DNA of 64,000 nucleotides. It comes from Phenylobacterium glaciei (lineage in GTDB: Bacteria > Pseudomonadota > Alphaproteobacteria > Caulobacterales > Caulobacteraceae). The stretch covers positions 3,745,501-3,809,500 of the forward strand of contig NZ_JAGSGD010000001.1 in assembly GCF_016772415.1 (NCBI RefSeq), in the 5' to 3' direction. The translations under genes were made by a program, and so were the position numbers. Positions 1-8,431 of this stretch are shown piece after piece; the stretch's first letter is position 1, and every line of letters begins with the position of its first letter. The notes under the pieces were generated by a model that did not search any database, was not told where the DNA came from, and was given only the letters and a program-made list of their open reading frames with translations.

Positions 1-196
1 CCTGCAGTCCGAGGCTCAAGAGCTGGCGCGCCACGTCGGCAAGTTCCAGCTCGGCGGTGATGTGCGACAAGCCGCCAAGCCCGAATCCGCCGTCTCGGGT
101 CGCCACGCACCGGCGCGCAACCAGCTTGCCCAGGATCGCGCCAGGCTCAAGAAGGCGGTTGGCGGTGGCTCAGTCGGCGGCTGGGAAGAGTTTTGA
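1..196 (+). CDS. Methyl-accepting chemotaxis protein, C-terminal end (partial)
   Basis: This is the last 64 codons of a gene that enters from the left, read in frame from base 2 to the TGA at 194-196. The visible part begins with a helical stretch (LQSEAQELARHVGKF) typical of the end of a chemoreceptor signalling domain, followed by a hydrophilic linker. The protein ends in GWEEF. A C-terminal xWxxF pentapeptide is the known CheR/CheB tether of high-abundance chemoreceptors such as NWETF in E. coli Tar, so this receptor is probably methylated with help from tethered CheR. The next gene, cheW, starts 2 bases after the stop. The ligand-binding part is outside the window. Confidence 0.75.
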   Translation, partial: LQSEAQELARHVGKFQLGGDVRQAAKPESAVSGRHAPARNQLAQDRARLKKAVGGGSVGGWEEF

Positions 197-197
197 G

Positions 198-659
198 ATG
201 GGCGCCCTCGACACCGGCGACGACAAAATCGAACTGATCTCATTCGAGATCGCCGAGCAGGAGTTCTGCATCGATATCCGCTCAGTGCGAGAGATCAGGG
301 GCTGGACCCCAGCCACTCGCCTGCCGCACACGCCGCCCTATGTGCTGGGGGTCATCAACCTGCGCGGCGCGGTCATGCCAGTGCTCGACCTGCGTAACCG
401 CTTGGGTCTTGGTGTAACGGAAACCTCGTCACGCCATGTGTTCGTCGTGGTCCAGGACGGCGCGCGGGTGGCAGGCCTGATGGTCGACGCGGTGCAGGAG
501 ACGTTCGTCGTCGACGCCGGTCTGCTGCAGGCTCCACCCGATGTCGACAGTGGATCCGAAACGAACTTCGTCGACGCAATTATCCCGATGGAAGGCCGCT
601 TGCTGAGTCGCCTGGTGGTCGCGGCCCTGCTGCCTGCCGAGACCCGCATTGCAGCTTAA
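198..659 (+). CDS. cheW: Chemotaxis coupling protein CheW
   Basis: A 153-aa single-domain CheW. CheW links chemoreceptors to the kinase CheA in the inner-membrane signalling array. Typical family features are the opening beta strands (ELISFEIAEQEFCIDI), the receptor-contact segment (VREIRGW), the VLGVINLRGAVMPVLDLR core and the later VVVQDG and MVDAV strands. An in-frame ATG exists at 57, but that stretch overlaps the preceding receptor gene in another frame, so the ATG at 198, two bases after the receptor stop, is preferred. The pair is probably translationally coupled. No CheA, CheR or CheB is seen here; they may lie to the left. Confidence 0.9.
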   Translation: MGALDTGDDKIELISFEIAEQEFCIDIRSVREIRGWTPATRLPHTPPYVLGVINLRGAVMPVLDLRNRLGLGVTETSSRHVFVVVQDGARVAGLMVDAVQETFVVDAGLLQAPPDVDSGSETNFVDAIIPMEGRLLSRLVVAALLPAETRIAA

Positions 660-684
660 CCCTCTGTGCTCAGGAGGCTGAGCC

Positions 685-1224
685 GTGAACGTCGTTCTGT
701 TTCCAAGCCCGGCGACCTGGTCCGGTCCGCATGATCCGGTTTCTCGGGAATTGATCCGGATCGTCGCCGTCGTCCATGTCCTGGGCGAACCCGTAAGCGC
801 CAAAGAGATCGCTGACATGCTCGTGTTGTGCTCGCGGCCGGTATGTCTCAACGAGGTCTGGGAGCTGCTGGACACCCATTGCTTCCCGCAACCTGCGTTC
901 GACCGTCACGTCGTGTTCCGACGGGTGCGTCTGCAGAACCAGGAGGCCTGGGCGTTCACCAGCGAGTTTCGCAGCCTGCTCCGTGACAGCGGTCTGGCTC
1001 CAATCTTGAGGGCGCTGCCCCTGGCGGCGCCGCGGCTAAGCTTGTCGCCGGCGCCTAATTCGGCGACACGTTATCAATTACCTCCCCCTTCTGATCCTGC
1101 GCGGCTGTCCCGTCTGCTGGACGGTCGGCCTGGTGGAAACCCTACAGAAGGTCCGCCGCGGGCGGTCCTGAGCCGATCGGCCTCGCCAGCCAGGCCTCGA
1201 ACGCCGCCAGCCCCGGGGCGCTGA
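685..1224 (+). CDS. Hypothetical protein
   Basis: A GTG start at 685 sits 7 bases after a strong AGGAGG ribosome-binding site. The first ~110 residues look like a real globular protein (ELIRIVAVVHVLGEPVSAKEIADMLVL, then a WELLDTH segment) with some resemblance to a winged-helix fold. The last ~65 residues are rich in Pro, Arg and Ser and run 83 bases into the convergent ArsR-type gene, so the true C-terminus is suspect. It follows cheW by 25 bases and may be co-transcribed with it. I do not recognise the family. A frameshift near base 1000-1080 could also explain the low-complexity tail. Confidence 0.45.
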   Translation: MNVVLFPSPATWSGPHDPVSRELIRIVAVVHVLGEPVSAKEIADMLVLCSRPVCLNEVWELLDTHCFPQPAFDRHVVFRRVRLQNQEAWAFTSEFRSLLRDSGLAPILRALPLAAPRLSLSPAPNSATRYQLPPPSDPARLSRLLDGRPGGNPTEGPPRAVLSRSASPARPRTPPAPGR

Positions 1225-1855
1225 AGGTCACCAGCCGCGTCCCCGGGCTCCGCCGCGCCCAGCCCCGCTCGTAGATCCGGGTCAGCACCGCCGCGCCCAG
1301 CGATCCGGCCAGGTGGTTGCGCCGCTCGCTCCAGTCCAGGCAGGCCCTGCAGACCGGGCGGCGGCCGCGCGGCAGGGCGTCGGGATCGACCCCGAAGGCG
1401 CGCAGGAAACCGGTGTCGGGGCCCAGGCTCAGCGCCCCGTCGCGGTCCTCGATGACCCCGCGGGTCAGCAGACGGTCCAGCATCGTCACCGCCAGCTCGC
1501 CGGCCAGGTGGTCGTAGCAGACCCGCGCCCGGCGCAGGGCCGGATCCTTGGGCCCCGGGCGGGTGCGCAGGTGGCCGGTCCGGGTGGCCAGGCCCATCAG
1601 GGTCTCCAGCAGGGCCGCCACGTCCTCGCTGGCGAGCGCGTAGTAGACACTGCGTGACACCTTGACCCTCACCAACAGGCCATCGTCGGTCAGCTTGGCG
1701 AGATGCGAGCTCGCCGTGGAGGCCGTGATACCGGCCTCGCGGGCCAGTTCGCCGGCGCTCAGCGCCTGACCGCCCACCAGCGCGGTCATCATGTTGGCCC
1801 GCGCGGGATCCCCCAGCAGGGCCGCGATCCGGGCGATGTCGGGACCATGTTTCAT
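1142..1855 (-). CDS. ArsR/SmtB-family transcriptional regulator
   Basis: A 237-aa DNA-binding regulator. The N-terminal ~100 residues form an ArsR winged helix: [14 protein letters not shown] is the typical first helix, [19 protein letters not shown] is the helix-turn-helix, and [17 protein letters not shown] is the wing. The classical CVCDL metal site is absent, so metal sensing is not supported. The C-terminal ~130 residues include [11 protein letters not shown] and a [12 protein letters not shown] segment, an extension seen in long ArsR homologues linked to monooxygenase genes. It diverges from the NIPSNAP/ABM operon, and the 16-bp palindrome at 1901-1916 is the obvious operator. Repression of itself and of that operon is inferred. 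Confidence 0.85.
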   Translation of the reverse strand: MKHGPDIARIAALLGDPARANMMTALVGGQALSAGELAREAGITASTASSHLAKLTDDGLLVRVKVSRSVYYALASEDVAALLETLMGLATRTGHLRTRPGPKDPALRRARVCYDHLAGELAVTMLDRLLTRGVIEDRDGALSLGPDTGFLRAFGVDPDALPRGRRPVCRACLDWSERRNHLAGSLGAAVLTRIYERGWARRSPGTRLVTFSAPGLAAFEAWLARPIGSGPPAADLL

Positions 1856-1867
1856 AGGCTGAGCCTA
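1855..1867. promoter_or_regulatory. Small inverted repeat at the ArsR-type gene start
   Basis: TAGGCTGAGCCTA is a 6+1+6 inverted repeat that overlaps the first base of the regulator start codon. A protein bound here could block initiation. The 11-base core AGGCTGAGCCT recurs at 7811-7821, upstream of the hybrid kinase. Its role is unproven and chance is possible. Confidence 0.25.
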
Positions 1868-1900
1868 GCCTTGCCGCCCCCCGCGCGCGAGCCCCAACAC

Positions 1901-1916
1901 TTCGATGCGCATCGAA
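1901..1916. promoter_or_regulatory. Perfect 16-bp palindrome, probable ArsR-type operator
   Basis: TTCGATGCGCATCGAA is a perfect 8+8 palindrome in the 123-bp gap between the divergent ArsR-type gene and the NIPSNAP gene. ArsR-family dimers bind such symmetric sites, and TTCGA half-sites are common in the family. It lies 45 bases upstream of the regulator start and 62 bases upstream of the NIPSNAP start, so one bound dimer could control both promoters. Confidence 0.65.
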
Positions 1917-1978
1917 CCATGGGCGACCTCCACCGGCCTATGAGAGGGGCCTTATCTACCCTCCGTGGAGACCAACAC

Positions 1979-2287
1979 GTGACGATCACCTGCCACATCC
2001 GCTACGTCATCGACCCCTTCCAGCGCGACGCCTTCGAGGCCTATGCGCAGGCTTGGCTGAGCATCATCCCGGCCTGCGGCGGCGACCTGCTGGGCTACTG
2101 GCTGCCGCACGAGGGGACCAACGACGTCGCCCACGCCCTGATCTCCTTCGACAGCCTGGCCGCCTACGAGGCCTACCGCGCCCGCCTGCGCGCCGACCCC
2201 GCCGGGGCCGCCAACTTCGCCCTGGCCCAGGCCCAGCGGTTCATCCTGCGCGAGCAGCGCACCTTCCTGACCCCGGTGACCGCGTGA
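1979..2287 (+). CDS. NIPSNAP-family protein
   Basis: A 102-aa small alpha/beta protein of the dimeric ferredoxin-like barrel type. The start ([22 protein letters not shown]) and the W-L-PHEG-N--A--L-SF pattern match NIPSNAP-type proteins found next to ArsR-type regulators and ABM monooxygenases. The GTG at 1979 is preferred because family members begin just before the CHIRY strand; an in-frame ATG at 1919 would add a non-homologous leader and cover most of the intergenic region. Its stop overlaps the next gene in a GTGA, so the two are translationally coupled. The biochemical role is not established. Regulation by the divergent ArsR-type protein is likely. Confidence 0.75.
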   Translation: MTITCHIRYVIDPFQRDAFEAYAQAWLSIIPACGGDLLGYWLPHEGTNDVAHALISFDSLAAYEAYRARLRADPAGAANFALAQAQRFILREQRTFLTPVTA

Positions 2288-2622
2288 TCGCCGTCATCTT
2301 CGAAGTCCTCCCGCGGACCCGCGAAACCTATCTTGGCCTGGCCGCCGACCTACGCCCTCTGCTGGACGGCATCGACGGCTTTGTCTCCATCGAACGCTTT
2401 GAAAGCCTTACAGAACCCGGGAAGCTGCTCTCCCTCTCCTTCTGGCGCGACGAGGCCGCGGTGGCGCAGTGGCGGGCCCTGGAGGCGCACCGATCCGCCC
2501 AGGCGGCGGGCCGGGCGGGGGTCTTCATCGACTACCGCCTGCGGGTGGCGGGCGTGCTGCGCGACTACGGCCTCAACGACCGGGACCAGGCGCCGGCGGA
2601 CTCGCAGGCGGTTCATGGGTGA
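2284..2622 (+). CDS. Antibiotic biosynthesis monooxygenase (ABM) domain protein
   Basis: A 112-aa ABM-fold protein. The order [59 protein letters not shown] is the usual strand-helix-strand pattern of this family. Characterised relatives act as cofactor-free monooxygenases on small aromatic or quinone substrates; the substrate here is unknown. The GTG start overlaps the NIPSNAP stop by 4 bases. The last 50 bases overlap the convergent alpha/beta hydrolase gene. A pairing of NIPSNAP, ABM and an ArsR-type regulator suggests a small inducible response to a reactive or electrophilic compound, which is inference. Confidence 0.8.
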   Translation: MIAVIFEVLPRTRETYLGLAADLRPLLDGIDGFVSIERFESLTEPGKLLSLSFWRDEAAVAQWRALEAHRSAQAAGRAGVFIDYRLRVAGVLRDYGLNDRDQAPADSQAVHG

Positions 2623-3697
2623 AGGGGGCCAGGGTTGCCTTCAGCGCCGTGGCGAAGGCCTGGGAATGGGTCTGGAGCCCGTGATTGCCCGCCCCGGGGA
2701 TCGTCACCAACCCCTTGGCCGGCGCCCTCACCCCCGCCAGCCAGGCCCGGGCCTGGGCGATCGGGGCGTCGGTGTTGTCGTCCCCCTGGATGACGAAGAC
2801 CGGGACCTGGAAATCGGGGCCCAGGCCGCCGTAGTCGAAGCTCTCGCCCCAGGCCCGGCCCAGGGCCGCCTCGCTCGCCGCCATGCCGGGCTGGATGGCC
2901 AGGGCGTCGGCAAGGCTCCAGTGCGGCGCGGTCAGCACGTCCCAGGTCTGGTGAGGCGGGTTGGCGGCGTGGTATCGGCCCGCCACCCGGACGAAGGCGG
3001 CGACCTTCTCCGGATCGCGGGGATGGCGGAAGGCCCAGGGCCCGCTGGTCCTCAGGTCGGCCAGGCTCTCCTGGTCGCCGGCCGCCGTGGCCTTGCGCAG
3101 CAACCGTTCATAGCCTGCCTGCTCCCGGTCCCGCCGCGGCGCCACGATCTGCCCCGCGCCGACATAGGCCAGGTAGGCCTGCGGCCGCGCCAGCGCCATG
3201 CGCGCCGCCACCGTCGAACCGAACCCGGTCCCCAGCAGCACGATCCTCGGCTTGGCGAAGCGGTCGCGCAGATGGGCGGTGAGGTCCAGCCCGTCACGGG
3301 TCAGCCCTTCCACGGTGAAGTCCGGCCCCACTTGCCGCCCGGCGCGGGCGAAGGTCTTGCCCGCCCCGCGCTGGTCCCACTGCACCACGGTGAAGTCGCG
3401 CTCCCAGGGCGTGAAGGCGTCCACAAAGGGGCTGAGCACCGTGCCCGGCCCGTCGGCGCCGACCCCACCCACCACCAGGATCACCGGATTGGCGCGGTCG
3501 TCGCCGCGGATCGTCACCCACTGCTCAACGCCGCCCAGGCGCACGAAGCCGGCCTCGTCGATCCCGTTCGGCGTGCGGATGGCGAGGGCCTCGGCGTGGC
3601 GGTGGCGGGCGATGGCCAGCGTCCCGAACGCCCCTGCGACCAGCAGCGTCAGAAAGATCGCCAGGGCGACCACCACCTTGAAGAGCCGCCGCGCCAT
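2573..3697 (-). CDS. Alpha/beta hydrolase-fold protein lacking the canonical nucleophile serine
   Basis: A 374-aa protein with an N-terminal membrane anchor (about residues 6-30) followed by an alpha/beta hydrolase domain similar to proline iminopeptidases (VVQWDQRGAGKTFAR at ~104-118). The nucleophile elbow, normally G-x-S-x-G, reads G156-T-G158-F-G160, so glycine replaces serine. The oxyanion segment is also altered (VVGGVGADGPG). A candidate acid (QGDDN) and the late GNHG histidine remain. It is either a non-catalytic homologue or uses another residue, perhaps S161. It is convergent with the ABM gene and divergent from the acyl-CoA synthetase. Confidence 0.75.
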   Translation of the reverse strand: MARRLFKVVVALAIFLTLLVAGAFGTLAIARHRHAEALAIRTPNGIDEAGFVRLGGVEQWVTIRGDDRANPVILVVGGVGADGPGTVLSPFVDAFTPWERDFTVVQWDQRGAGKTFARAGRQVGPDFTVEGLTRDGLDLTAHLRDRFAKPRIVLLGTGFGSTVAARMALARPQAYLAYVGAGQIVAPRRDREQAGYERLLRKATAAGDQESLADLRTSGPWAFRHPRDPEKVAAFVRVAGRYHAANPPHQTWDVLTAPHWSLADALAIQPGMAASEAALGRAWGESFDYGGLGPDFQVPVFVIQGDDNTDAPIAQARAWLAGVRAPAKGLVTIPGAGNHGLQTHSQAFATALKATLAPFTHEPPASPPAPGPGR

Positions 3698-3854
3698 GGA
3701 TCGTCCTCCTGCCCGGCCCTACGCTTACATCTGTAAATCGCAAGTCAAGCCTCTGCGGCTGACGTTGCGTCGGGCTTGCCTGCGCCCCGCCCCGGCCCCA
3801 TCGTCAGGCCCTGAACAGCCCGCGCAAGACGGGCCGCAAGGGGAGCCAACGACC

Positions 3855-5393
3855 ATGTACCTGCCCGACCACGCGCGCCTGACGCCCGACAAGCCCGCCA
3901 TGATCTCCGCCGACTCCGGCGCCGTGGTCACCTATGGCCAGCTCGACCAGCGCTCCAACCGCGTGGCCCAGTTCCTCCACGCGCGCGGCCTGCGCCGGGG
4001 CGACCACATCGCCGTCCTGATGGAGAACAACCTGGCCTTCATGGACCCGGTCTGGGCGGGCTTCCGCTCGGGGCTCTACGTCACCACCATCAACCGCTAC
4101 CTGCCGCCGGACGAGGCCGCCTACATCGTCGGCGACTGCGGGGCCAAGGCGCTCATCACCTCCTACGAGAAGCGCGAGACCGCCGCGGCCCTGGCCGAGC
4201 TGATCCCCAACTGCCCGATCCGCCTGATGGTGGGCGGGACCATTCCGGGCTGGGAGTCCTATGAGGACGCCCTGGCCGGCGCTTCGCCCGAGCCGTTGGC
4301 GCAGGAGTGGATGGGCGACTCCATGCTCTATTCGTCGGGCACCACCGGGCGGCCCAAGGGCATCCTGCGGCCCTTGCCGGAGACCACGCCGGCCGAGGGT
4401 TTCGCCACCCGCCAGGCGGTCAACCGTTACGGCCTGACGCCCGACAGCGTCTATCTCTCGCCCGCCCCGCTCTACCATGCCGCCCCGCTGGCCTATGTGC
4501 TCAGCGTGCAGTCCTTCGGCGGCACGGTGGTGATGATGGAGCGGTTCGACGCCGAGCAAGCGCTTGCGCTCATTGAGAAATTCCACGTCACCCACAGCCA
4601 GTGGGTGCCCACCATGTTCGTGCGCATGATGAAGCTGCCCCAGGAGGTCCGCGACCGCTTCGACCTCTCCAGCCACCAGGTCGCCATCCACGCCGCCGCC
4701 CCCTGCCCGGTGGAGGTAAAGCGCCAGATGATCGAGTGGTGGGGCCCGATCCTCTACGAATACTATGCCGGCACCGAGGGCTCGGGCTCGACCTTCATCA
4801 CCTCGGAGGACTGGCTGGAGCACCCCGGCTCGGTGGGCCGCGCGGCCCTGGGCGTCTTGCACATCTGCGACGAGAACGGCGCCGAGCTGCCGGTGGGCGA
4901 GACCGGCCTGGTCTATTTCGAGCGCGAGACCGCGACCTTCGAATACCACAACGACCCCGGCAAGACCGCCGACGCCCGCCACCCGCAGCACCCCAACTGG
5001 AACGCCCTGGGCGACGTCGGCTACCTCGACAAGGACGGCTATCTGTACCTGACCGACCGCAAGGCCTTCATGATCATCTCCGGCGGGGTGAACATCTATC
5101 CCCAGGCTATCGAGGACCTGCTGGTGACCCACCCCAAGGTGGCCGACGTGGCGGTGTTCGGCATCCCGCACCCGGAGATGGGCGAGGCGGTGAAGGCGGT
5201 GATCGAGCCAGCCCCCGGCCATGCCCCCACCGACGAACTGGCGCAGGAGCTGTTGGCCTACGCCAAGGAACGCCTGGCCCACTACATGGCCCCGCGCTCC
5301 ATCGACTTCATCGCCGAGATGCCGCGCCTGCCCACCGGCAAACTCTACAAGCGCGTCCTGCGCGACGCCTACTGGACTGACCGCAAGATCTGA
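3855..5393 (+). CDS. Acyl-CoA synthetase (AMP-forming, ANL superfamily)
   Basis: A 512-aa ligase that activates a carboxylic acid to its CoA thioester through an acyl-adenylate. The P-loop-like motif YSSGTTGRPKG, the YYAGTEG adenine motif, the LTDRKAFMIISGG hinge region and the C-terminal LPTGKLYKR with the catalytic lysine are all present, so it should be active. The ATG at 3855 (MYLPDHARLTPDKPAM) matches the usual N-terminus; the long open frame upstream is antisense to the hydrolase gene. Substrate is not deducible; the neighbourhood of P450, phosphotransferase and hydrolases suggests a fatty, steroid-like or terpenoid acid. Its 3' end overlaps the convergent kinase gene by 25 bases. Confidence 0.9.
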   Translation: MYLPDHARLTPDKPAMISADSGAVVTYGQLDQRSNRVAQFLHARGLRRGDHIAVLMENNLAFMDPVWAGFRSGLYVTTINRYLPPDEAAYIVGDCGAKALITSYEKRETAAALAELIPNCPIRLMVGGTIPGWESYEDALAGASPEPLAQEWMGDSMLYSSGTTGRPKGILRPLPETTPAEGFATRQAVNRYGLTPDSVYLSPAPLYHAAPLAYVLSVQSFGGTVVMMERFDAEQALALIEKFHVTHSQWVPTMFVRMMKLPQEVRDRFDLSSHQVAIHAAAPCPVEVKRQMIEWWGPILYEYYAGTEGSGSTFITSEDWLEHPGSVGRAALGVLHICDENGAELPVGETGLVYFERETATFEYHNDPGKTADARHPQHPNWNALGDVGYLDKDGYLYLTDRKAFMIISGGVNIYPQAIEDLLVTHPKVADVAVFGIPHPEMGEAVKAVIEPAPGHAPTDELAQELLAYAKERLAHYMAPRSIDFIAEMPRLPTGKLYKRVLRDAYWTDRKI

Positions 5394-7720
5394 GCGTCAG
5401 CGGTCGGTGGCTCTAGGCAGCGCCCGATTGCCGCCAGCAGTTCGGCTGCGACGATGGGCTTACGGACCAGCCCGTCAAACTCGTGGGCCCAGGGCGCGCC
5501 CTCGAGATCGGCGTCGGCGCTGAAGGCCAGGACCGGGACCGCCTGGTTGGGACCGGGCTGGCCCCGCAAGCGCCGCAGGGTCGAGGGGCCGTCCAGCCCA
5601 GGCATGCGGATGTCCATCAGGATCAGGTCCACCGGCCCGGCCTGGACCAGGGCTAGGGCCGACTCCCCGTCGGGGGCTTCCAACACCTGCGCCCCGAAGG
5701 ACTCCAGTAGCAGACGAGCCAGCTCACGATTGACGTCGTTGTCGTCCACCACCAGCACCTTCAGATCATCGGCCGGCGCCGCCTCCAGCTCAGGCTCGGA
5801 CGGTCCCGACAGGTCCGTGACCGGCGCCCAAAGGTGGACATGGAAGACCGAACCCTGGCCCGGCGTGCTCTCGACGCTGACCCCGCCGCCCATGGCCTCG
5901 GCCAGGCCCTTGCAGATCGCCAAGCCCAGCCCGGTGCCGCCATGCTTGCGGGTGGAGGCTGCGTCCACCTGGGAGAAGCGCTGGAACAGCCGCGCGGTCT
6001 GGATAGCGTCCATTCCCGGCCCGGTGTCGGCGACGAAAAGGTGAAGCCGCTCGAGGTCGGCGGCATAGGCCACCTTCAGGCGCACCTCGCCTGCCACCGT
6101 GAACTTCACCGCATTGCCGATCAGGTTGAACAGGATCTGCCGCAGCCGGTGGGGATCGACCATCAGGTGGGCTGGCAACGGGCCGTCCACCTCGAAGGTA
6201 AGGTCCAGCCCCTTGTCCTGGGCCTGGGGTGAGAACAGGGCGAGCGCCTCCTCGGTCATCTTGGCGATCGCGACGGGCTCTGGCGCGATCTCGGCCTGCT
6301 GGGCCTCCAGCTTGGAGAAGTCGAGCACGTCATTGACGATCGACAGCAGGGCCTGGCTGCCGGCCCGGATGCGCTCCAGGTGCCGACGGCCGACGCCGTC
6401 CAGGCCGGACTGGGCGGTCAAGAGGTCAGAATAGCCCAGGATCGCGGTCAGCGGAGTGCGGATCTCATGGCTCATATTGGCCAGGAAGGCCGACTTTACC
6501 GCGGCGGCGGCCTCGGCGGCGTCCCGCGCCGCGCCGAGGTCAGCCTCCAGCGCCTTGCGAGCGGAGATGTCTCGTGTGCAATCCTGCAGCTCAAGGAGGG
6601 CGCCGGTGACTGCATCGTAGATCGCCACGGGATGGCCCTCGAGCCAGATCACCTGACCGTCCTTGCGCACCGCACGGTACTCGATGCTGGGGGATGGCGC
6701 ACCGGGCCCCTTGGCCACATAGGCGGCGACGGCCCGGCGGACAGCCTTCTTGTCATCGGGATGAATGAACCGCATGGAATCACCGCCGACCAGCTCCTCG
6801 GGCCGGTGACCAACGAGCGCCTCGATCGAGGGGGAGACGAAGGTCACCAGTCCTTCGGGGTTGCAGCAGGCGACGACATCGGTGATCTGTTCGGTGATCA
6901 GCCGGTAGCGCGTTTCGCTGACCGCCAGGGCGTCCCGGCTCAACCGGTAGTCATTGATATTTCGGACAATGCTGACGACTTCCCGGACCCCGCCGTCAGC
7001 GTCCCGAACCGGGATCGCACTGCCCTGAAGCCAGACGTAGTGGCCGTCCTTGGCTCGCACGCGGTACTCGCGATCGCGGTCGGTCGGGTCTTCGGCGCGA
7101 TTGGCTTCATGGGCCGCCCGAAGGGTTTCCAGATCCCCGCGGTGAATCAAGCTCACGACGTTGACCCCCACCAGCTCCTCCGGCTCGTAGCCGAGCGCAC
7201 GGCATCCGGCCGACGCCTCCAGGATCACCCCTTCCGGGCTCTCGCGGACGAAGATGTCGCGGGCGTTCTCCATCAGGTGCCGGTGGAGGGCTTCACTGCG
7301 GCGCACCTCATCGTCGGCCAGCTTCAGGGAGGTGACATCGATAAAGGTTCCGAAGAGGCCAATGACCTCTCCCCCCGGCCCCCGTTCGGCGGCGCCGCGG
7401 GCCACCACGTGGCGCAGGCTCCCGTCCGGCCGGTAGATCCGCGCCTGCAGGGCGTAATTGGTCCCTTCGCGAACCGCCTCGTCGACCATCCGCGCGAGCA
7501 GCGCGGCGTCCTCCGGGTGATAGATCGCCAGGACGCCGGCCAGGTCGGGGGGCGCCTGGTCGCGGTCGAAACCGTGGATGTCATAGGTGGCCTTCGACCA
7601 GGTGGTCTGGTCGCTGGCGACGTCCCAGGCCCAGGTGCCCAGCTGTGCCATCTCCTCGGCCTGGGCCAGCATCGTCAGGCGACGGGCCTTGAGCCGCTCA
7701 AGAGTCTGCGCCTTGCTCAA
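5369..7720 (-). CDS. Multi-PAS hybrid sensor histidine kinase
   Basis: A 783-aa soluble hybrid kinase. In order: about three to four PAS/PAC modules (ending in signatures such as LFGTFIDVT, VSIVRNINDY and LQDCTRDIS), a HisKA domain with the phospho-acceptor in NMSHEIRTPLTAILGY, a HATPase domain (NLIGNAVKFT, VADTGPGMD, GGTGLGLAIC) and a C-terminal receiver (VLVVDDNDVNRELA, phospho-Asp in LILMDIRMPG, Lys in VRKPI). No membrane segment is visible, so sensing is cytoplasmic. The TTG at 7720 is chosen because GGGAG lies 7 bases upstream; the frame is open to 8020 but that part is arginine- and proline-rich and unlike a PAS protein. An ATG at 7672 is the alternative. The output partner is not encoded here. 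Confidence 0.9.
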   Translation of the reverse strand: MSKAQTLERLKARRLTMLAQAEEMAQLGTWAWDVASDQTTWSKATYDIHGFDRDQAPPDLAGVLAIYHPEDAALLARMVDEAVREGTNYALQARIYRPDGSLRHVVARGAAERGPGGEVIGLFGTFIDVTSLKLADDEVRRSEALHRHLMENARDIFVRESPEGVILEASAGCRALGYEPEELVGVNVVSLIHRGDLETLRAAHEANRAEDPTDRDREYRVRAKDGHYVWLQGSAIPVRDADGGVREVVSIVRNINDYRLSRDALAVSETRYRLITEQITDVVACCNPEGLVTFVSPSIEALVGHRPEELVGGDSMRFIHPDDKKAVRRAVAAYVAKGPGAPSPSIEYRAVRKDGQVIWLEGHPVAIYDAVTGALLELQDCTRDISARKALEADLGAARDAAEAAAAVKSAFLANMSHEIRTPLTAILGYSDLLTAQSGLDGVGRRHLERIRAGSQALLSIVNDVLDFSKLEAQQAEIAPEPVAIAKMTEEALALFSPQAQDKGLDLTFEVDGPLPAHLMVDPHRLRQILFNLIGNAVKFTVAGEVRLKVAYAADLERLHLFVADTGPGMDAIQTARLFQRFSQVDAASTRKHGGTGLGLAICKGLAEAMGGGVSVESTPGQGSVFHVHLWAPVTDLSGPSEPELEAAPADDLKVLVVDDNDVNRELARLLLESFGAQVLEAPDGESALALVQAGPVDLILMDIRMPGLDGPSTLRRLRGQPGPNQAVPVLAFSADADLEGAPWAHEFDGLVRKPIVAAELLAAIGRCLEPPTADAQILRSVQ

Positions 7721-8023
7721 CCTGATCTCCCTGCCTCGCAGCCGGAAGGGCGCGCTAAGGCCAAGCTTGGCCGCAGCCTGTCTGAAGCGCCACCACGCTA
7801 TCCGAGTCCCAGGCTGAGCCTGCACTTGCGGGTCGTGCGCGGACTGCGGCGAATTCGCGCATGTAAATTGTCCATGCCATTTCCTCGGGGCGGGGAAGCC
7901 GCTTCCTCGAGGGGCCGGACTTCTCGCGGCCGGCCGCGTGACCACCTCGGCCGCGCCGGACCGGTCGCCCATGACCCGAAACCGGCCCGAGGTTGGAGCT
8001 TCGCAACCCCGGGCTCTCAACCC
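7721..8023. other. Intergenic region upstream of the hybrid kinase
   Basis: About 300 bp with no convincing gene. It should hold the kinase promoter. It contains a GCGAATTCGC palindrome at 7849-7858 and a CAGGCTGAGCCTG inverted repeat at 7810-7822. The local sequence TGTAAATTGTCCATG is unusually AT-rich for the region. I see no clear terminator. Confidence 0.4.
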
Positions 8024-8431
8024 CTAGACCGCTGACCCCTGGGTCTTACGCCGTTCGGTGGAAGCCAGGAGCTCGGCCCAGATGGCGTCGTTCATGGGCT
8101 CGTCGCGGCCCTCGACGGTGGTCTGCAGGACGATGAGGGCCGCCCGCAGCCGGCCGTTCTCGGCGGCCAGGGCCGAGAGCCGGAAGTCGTCCTCGGCATG
8201 CTCCACCGGCGGCGGGGCATAGGCCGCACCCTTGGCCAGCAAGGTCCGGAAGGCGCGGTTCTCCATCACCAAGTGATGGGCGGCGCTGTCCAGGCCCTCG
8301 GCTGCCAGGCCCATCAGCAGGGCCGAGAGACCCAGGGTGCTGGCCCGGTCGGTGGGGTTCATGTCAGGCGCGGCGCTGGCCATCACCTTGCCGGCCAGGT
8401 CGACGAGGACGGCGGGAACGGAAGGGATCAT
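8024..8431 (-). CDS. Conserved hypothetical protein, last gene of the P450 operon
   Basis: A 135-aa predominantly helical protein without signal peptide or membrane segment. The ATG at 8431 overlaps the stop of the phosphotransferase gene in an ATGA, so the genes are translationally coupled; this start is preferred over the longer reading frame, whose first 52 residues are antisense-like arginine/glycine-rich sequence. No catalytic motif is visible. Its constant position behind an aminoglycoside-phosphotransferase-like gene suggests an accessory role to that enzyme, which is inference. Confidence 0.65.
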   Translation of the reverse strand: MIPSVPAVLVDLAGKVMASAAPDMNPTDRASTLGLSALLMGLAAEGLDSAAHHLVMENRAFRTLLAKGAAYAPPPVEHAEDDFRLSALAAENGRLRAALIVLQTTVEGRDEPMNDAIWAELLASTERRKTQGSAV

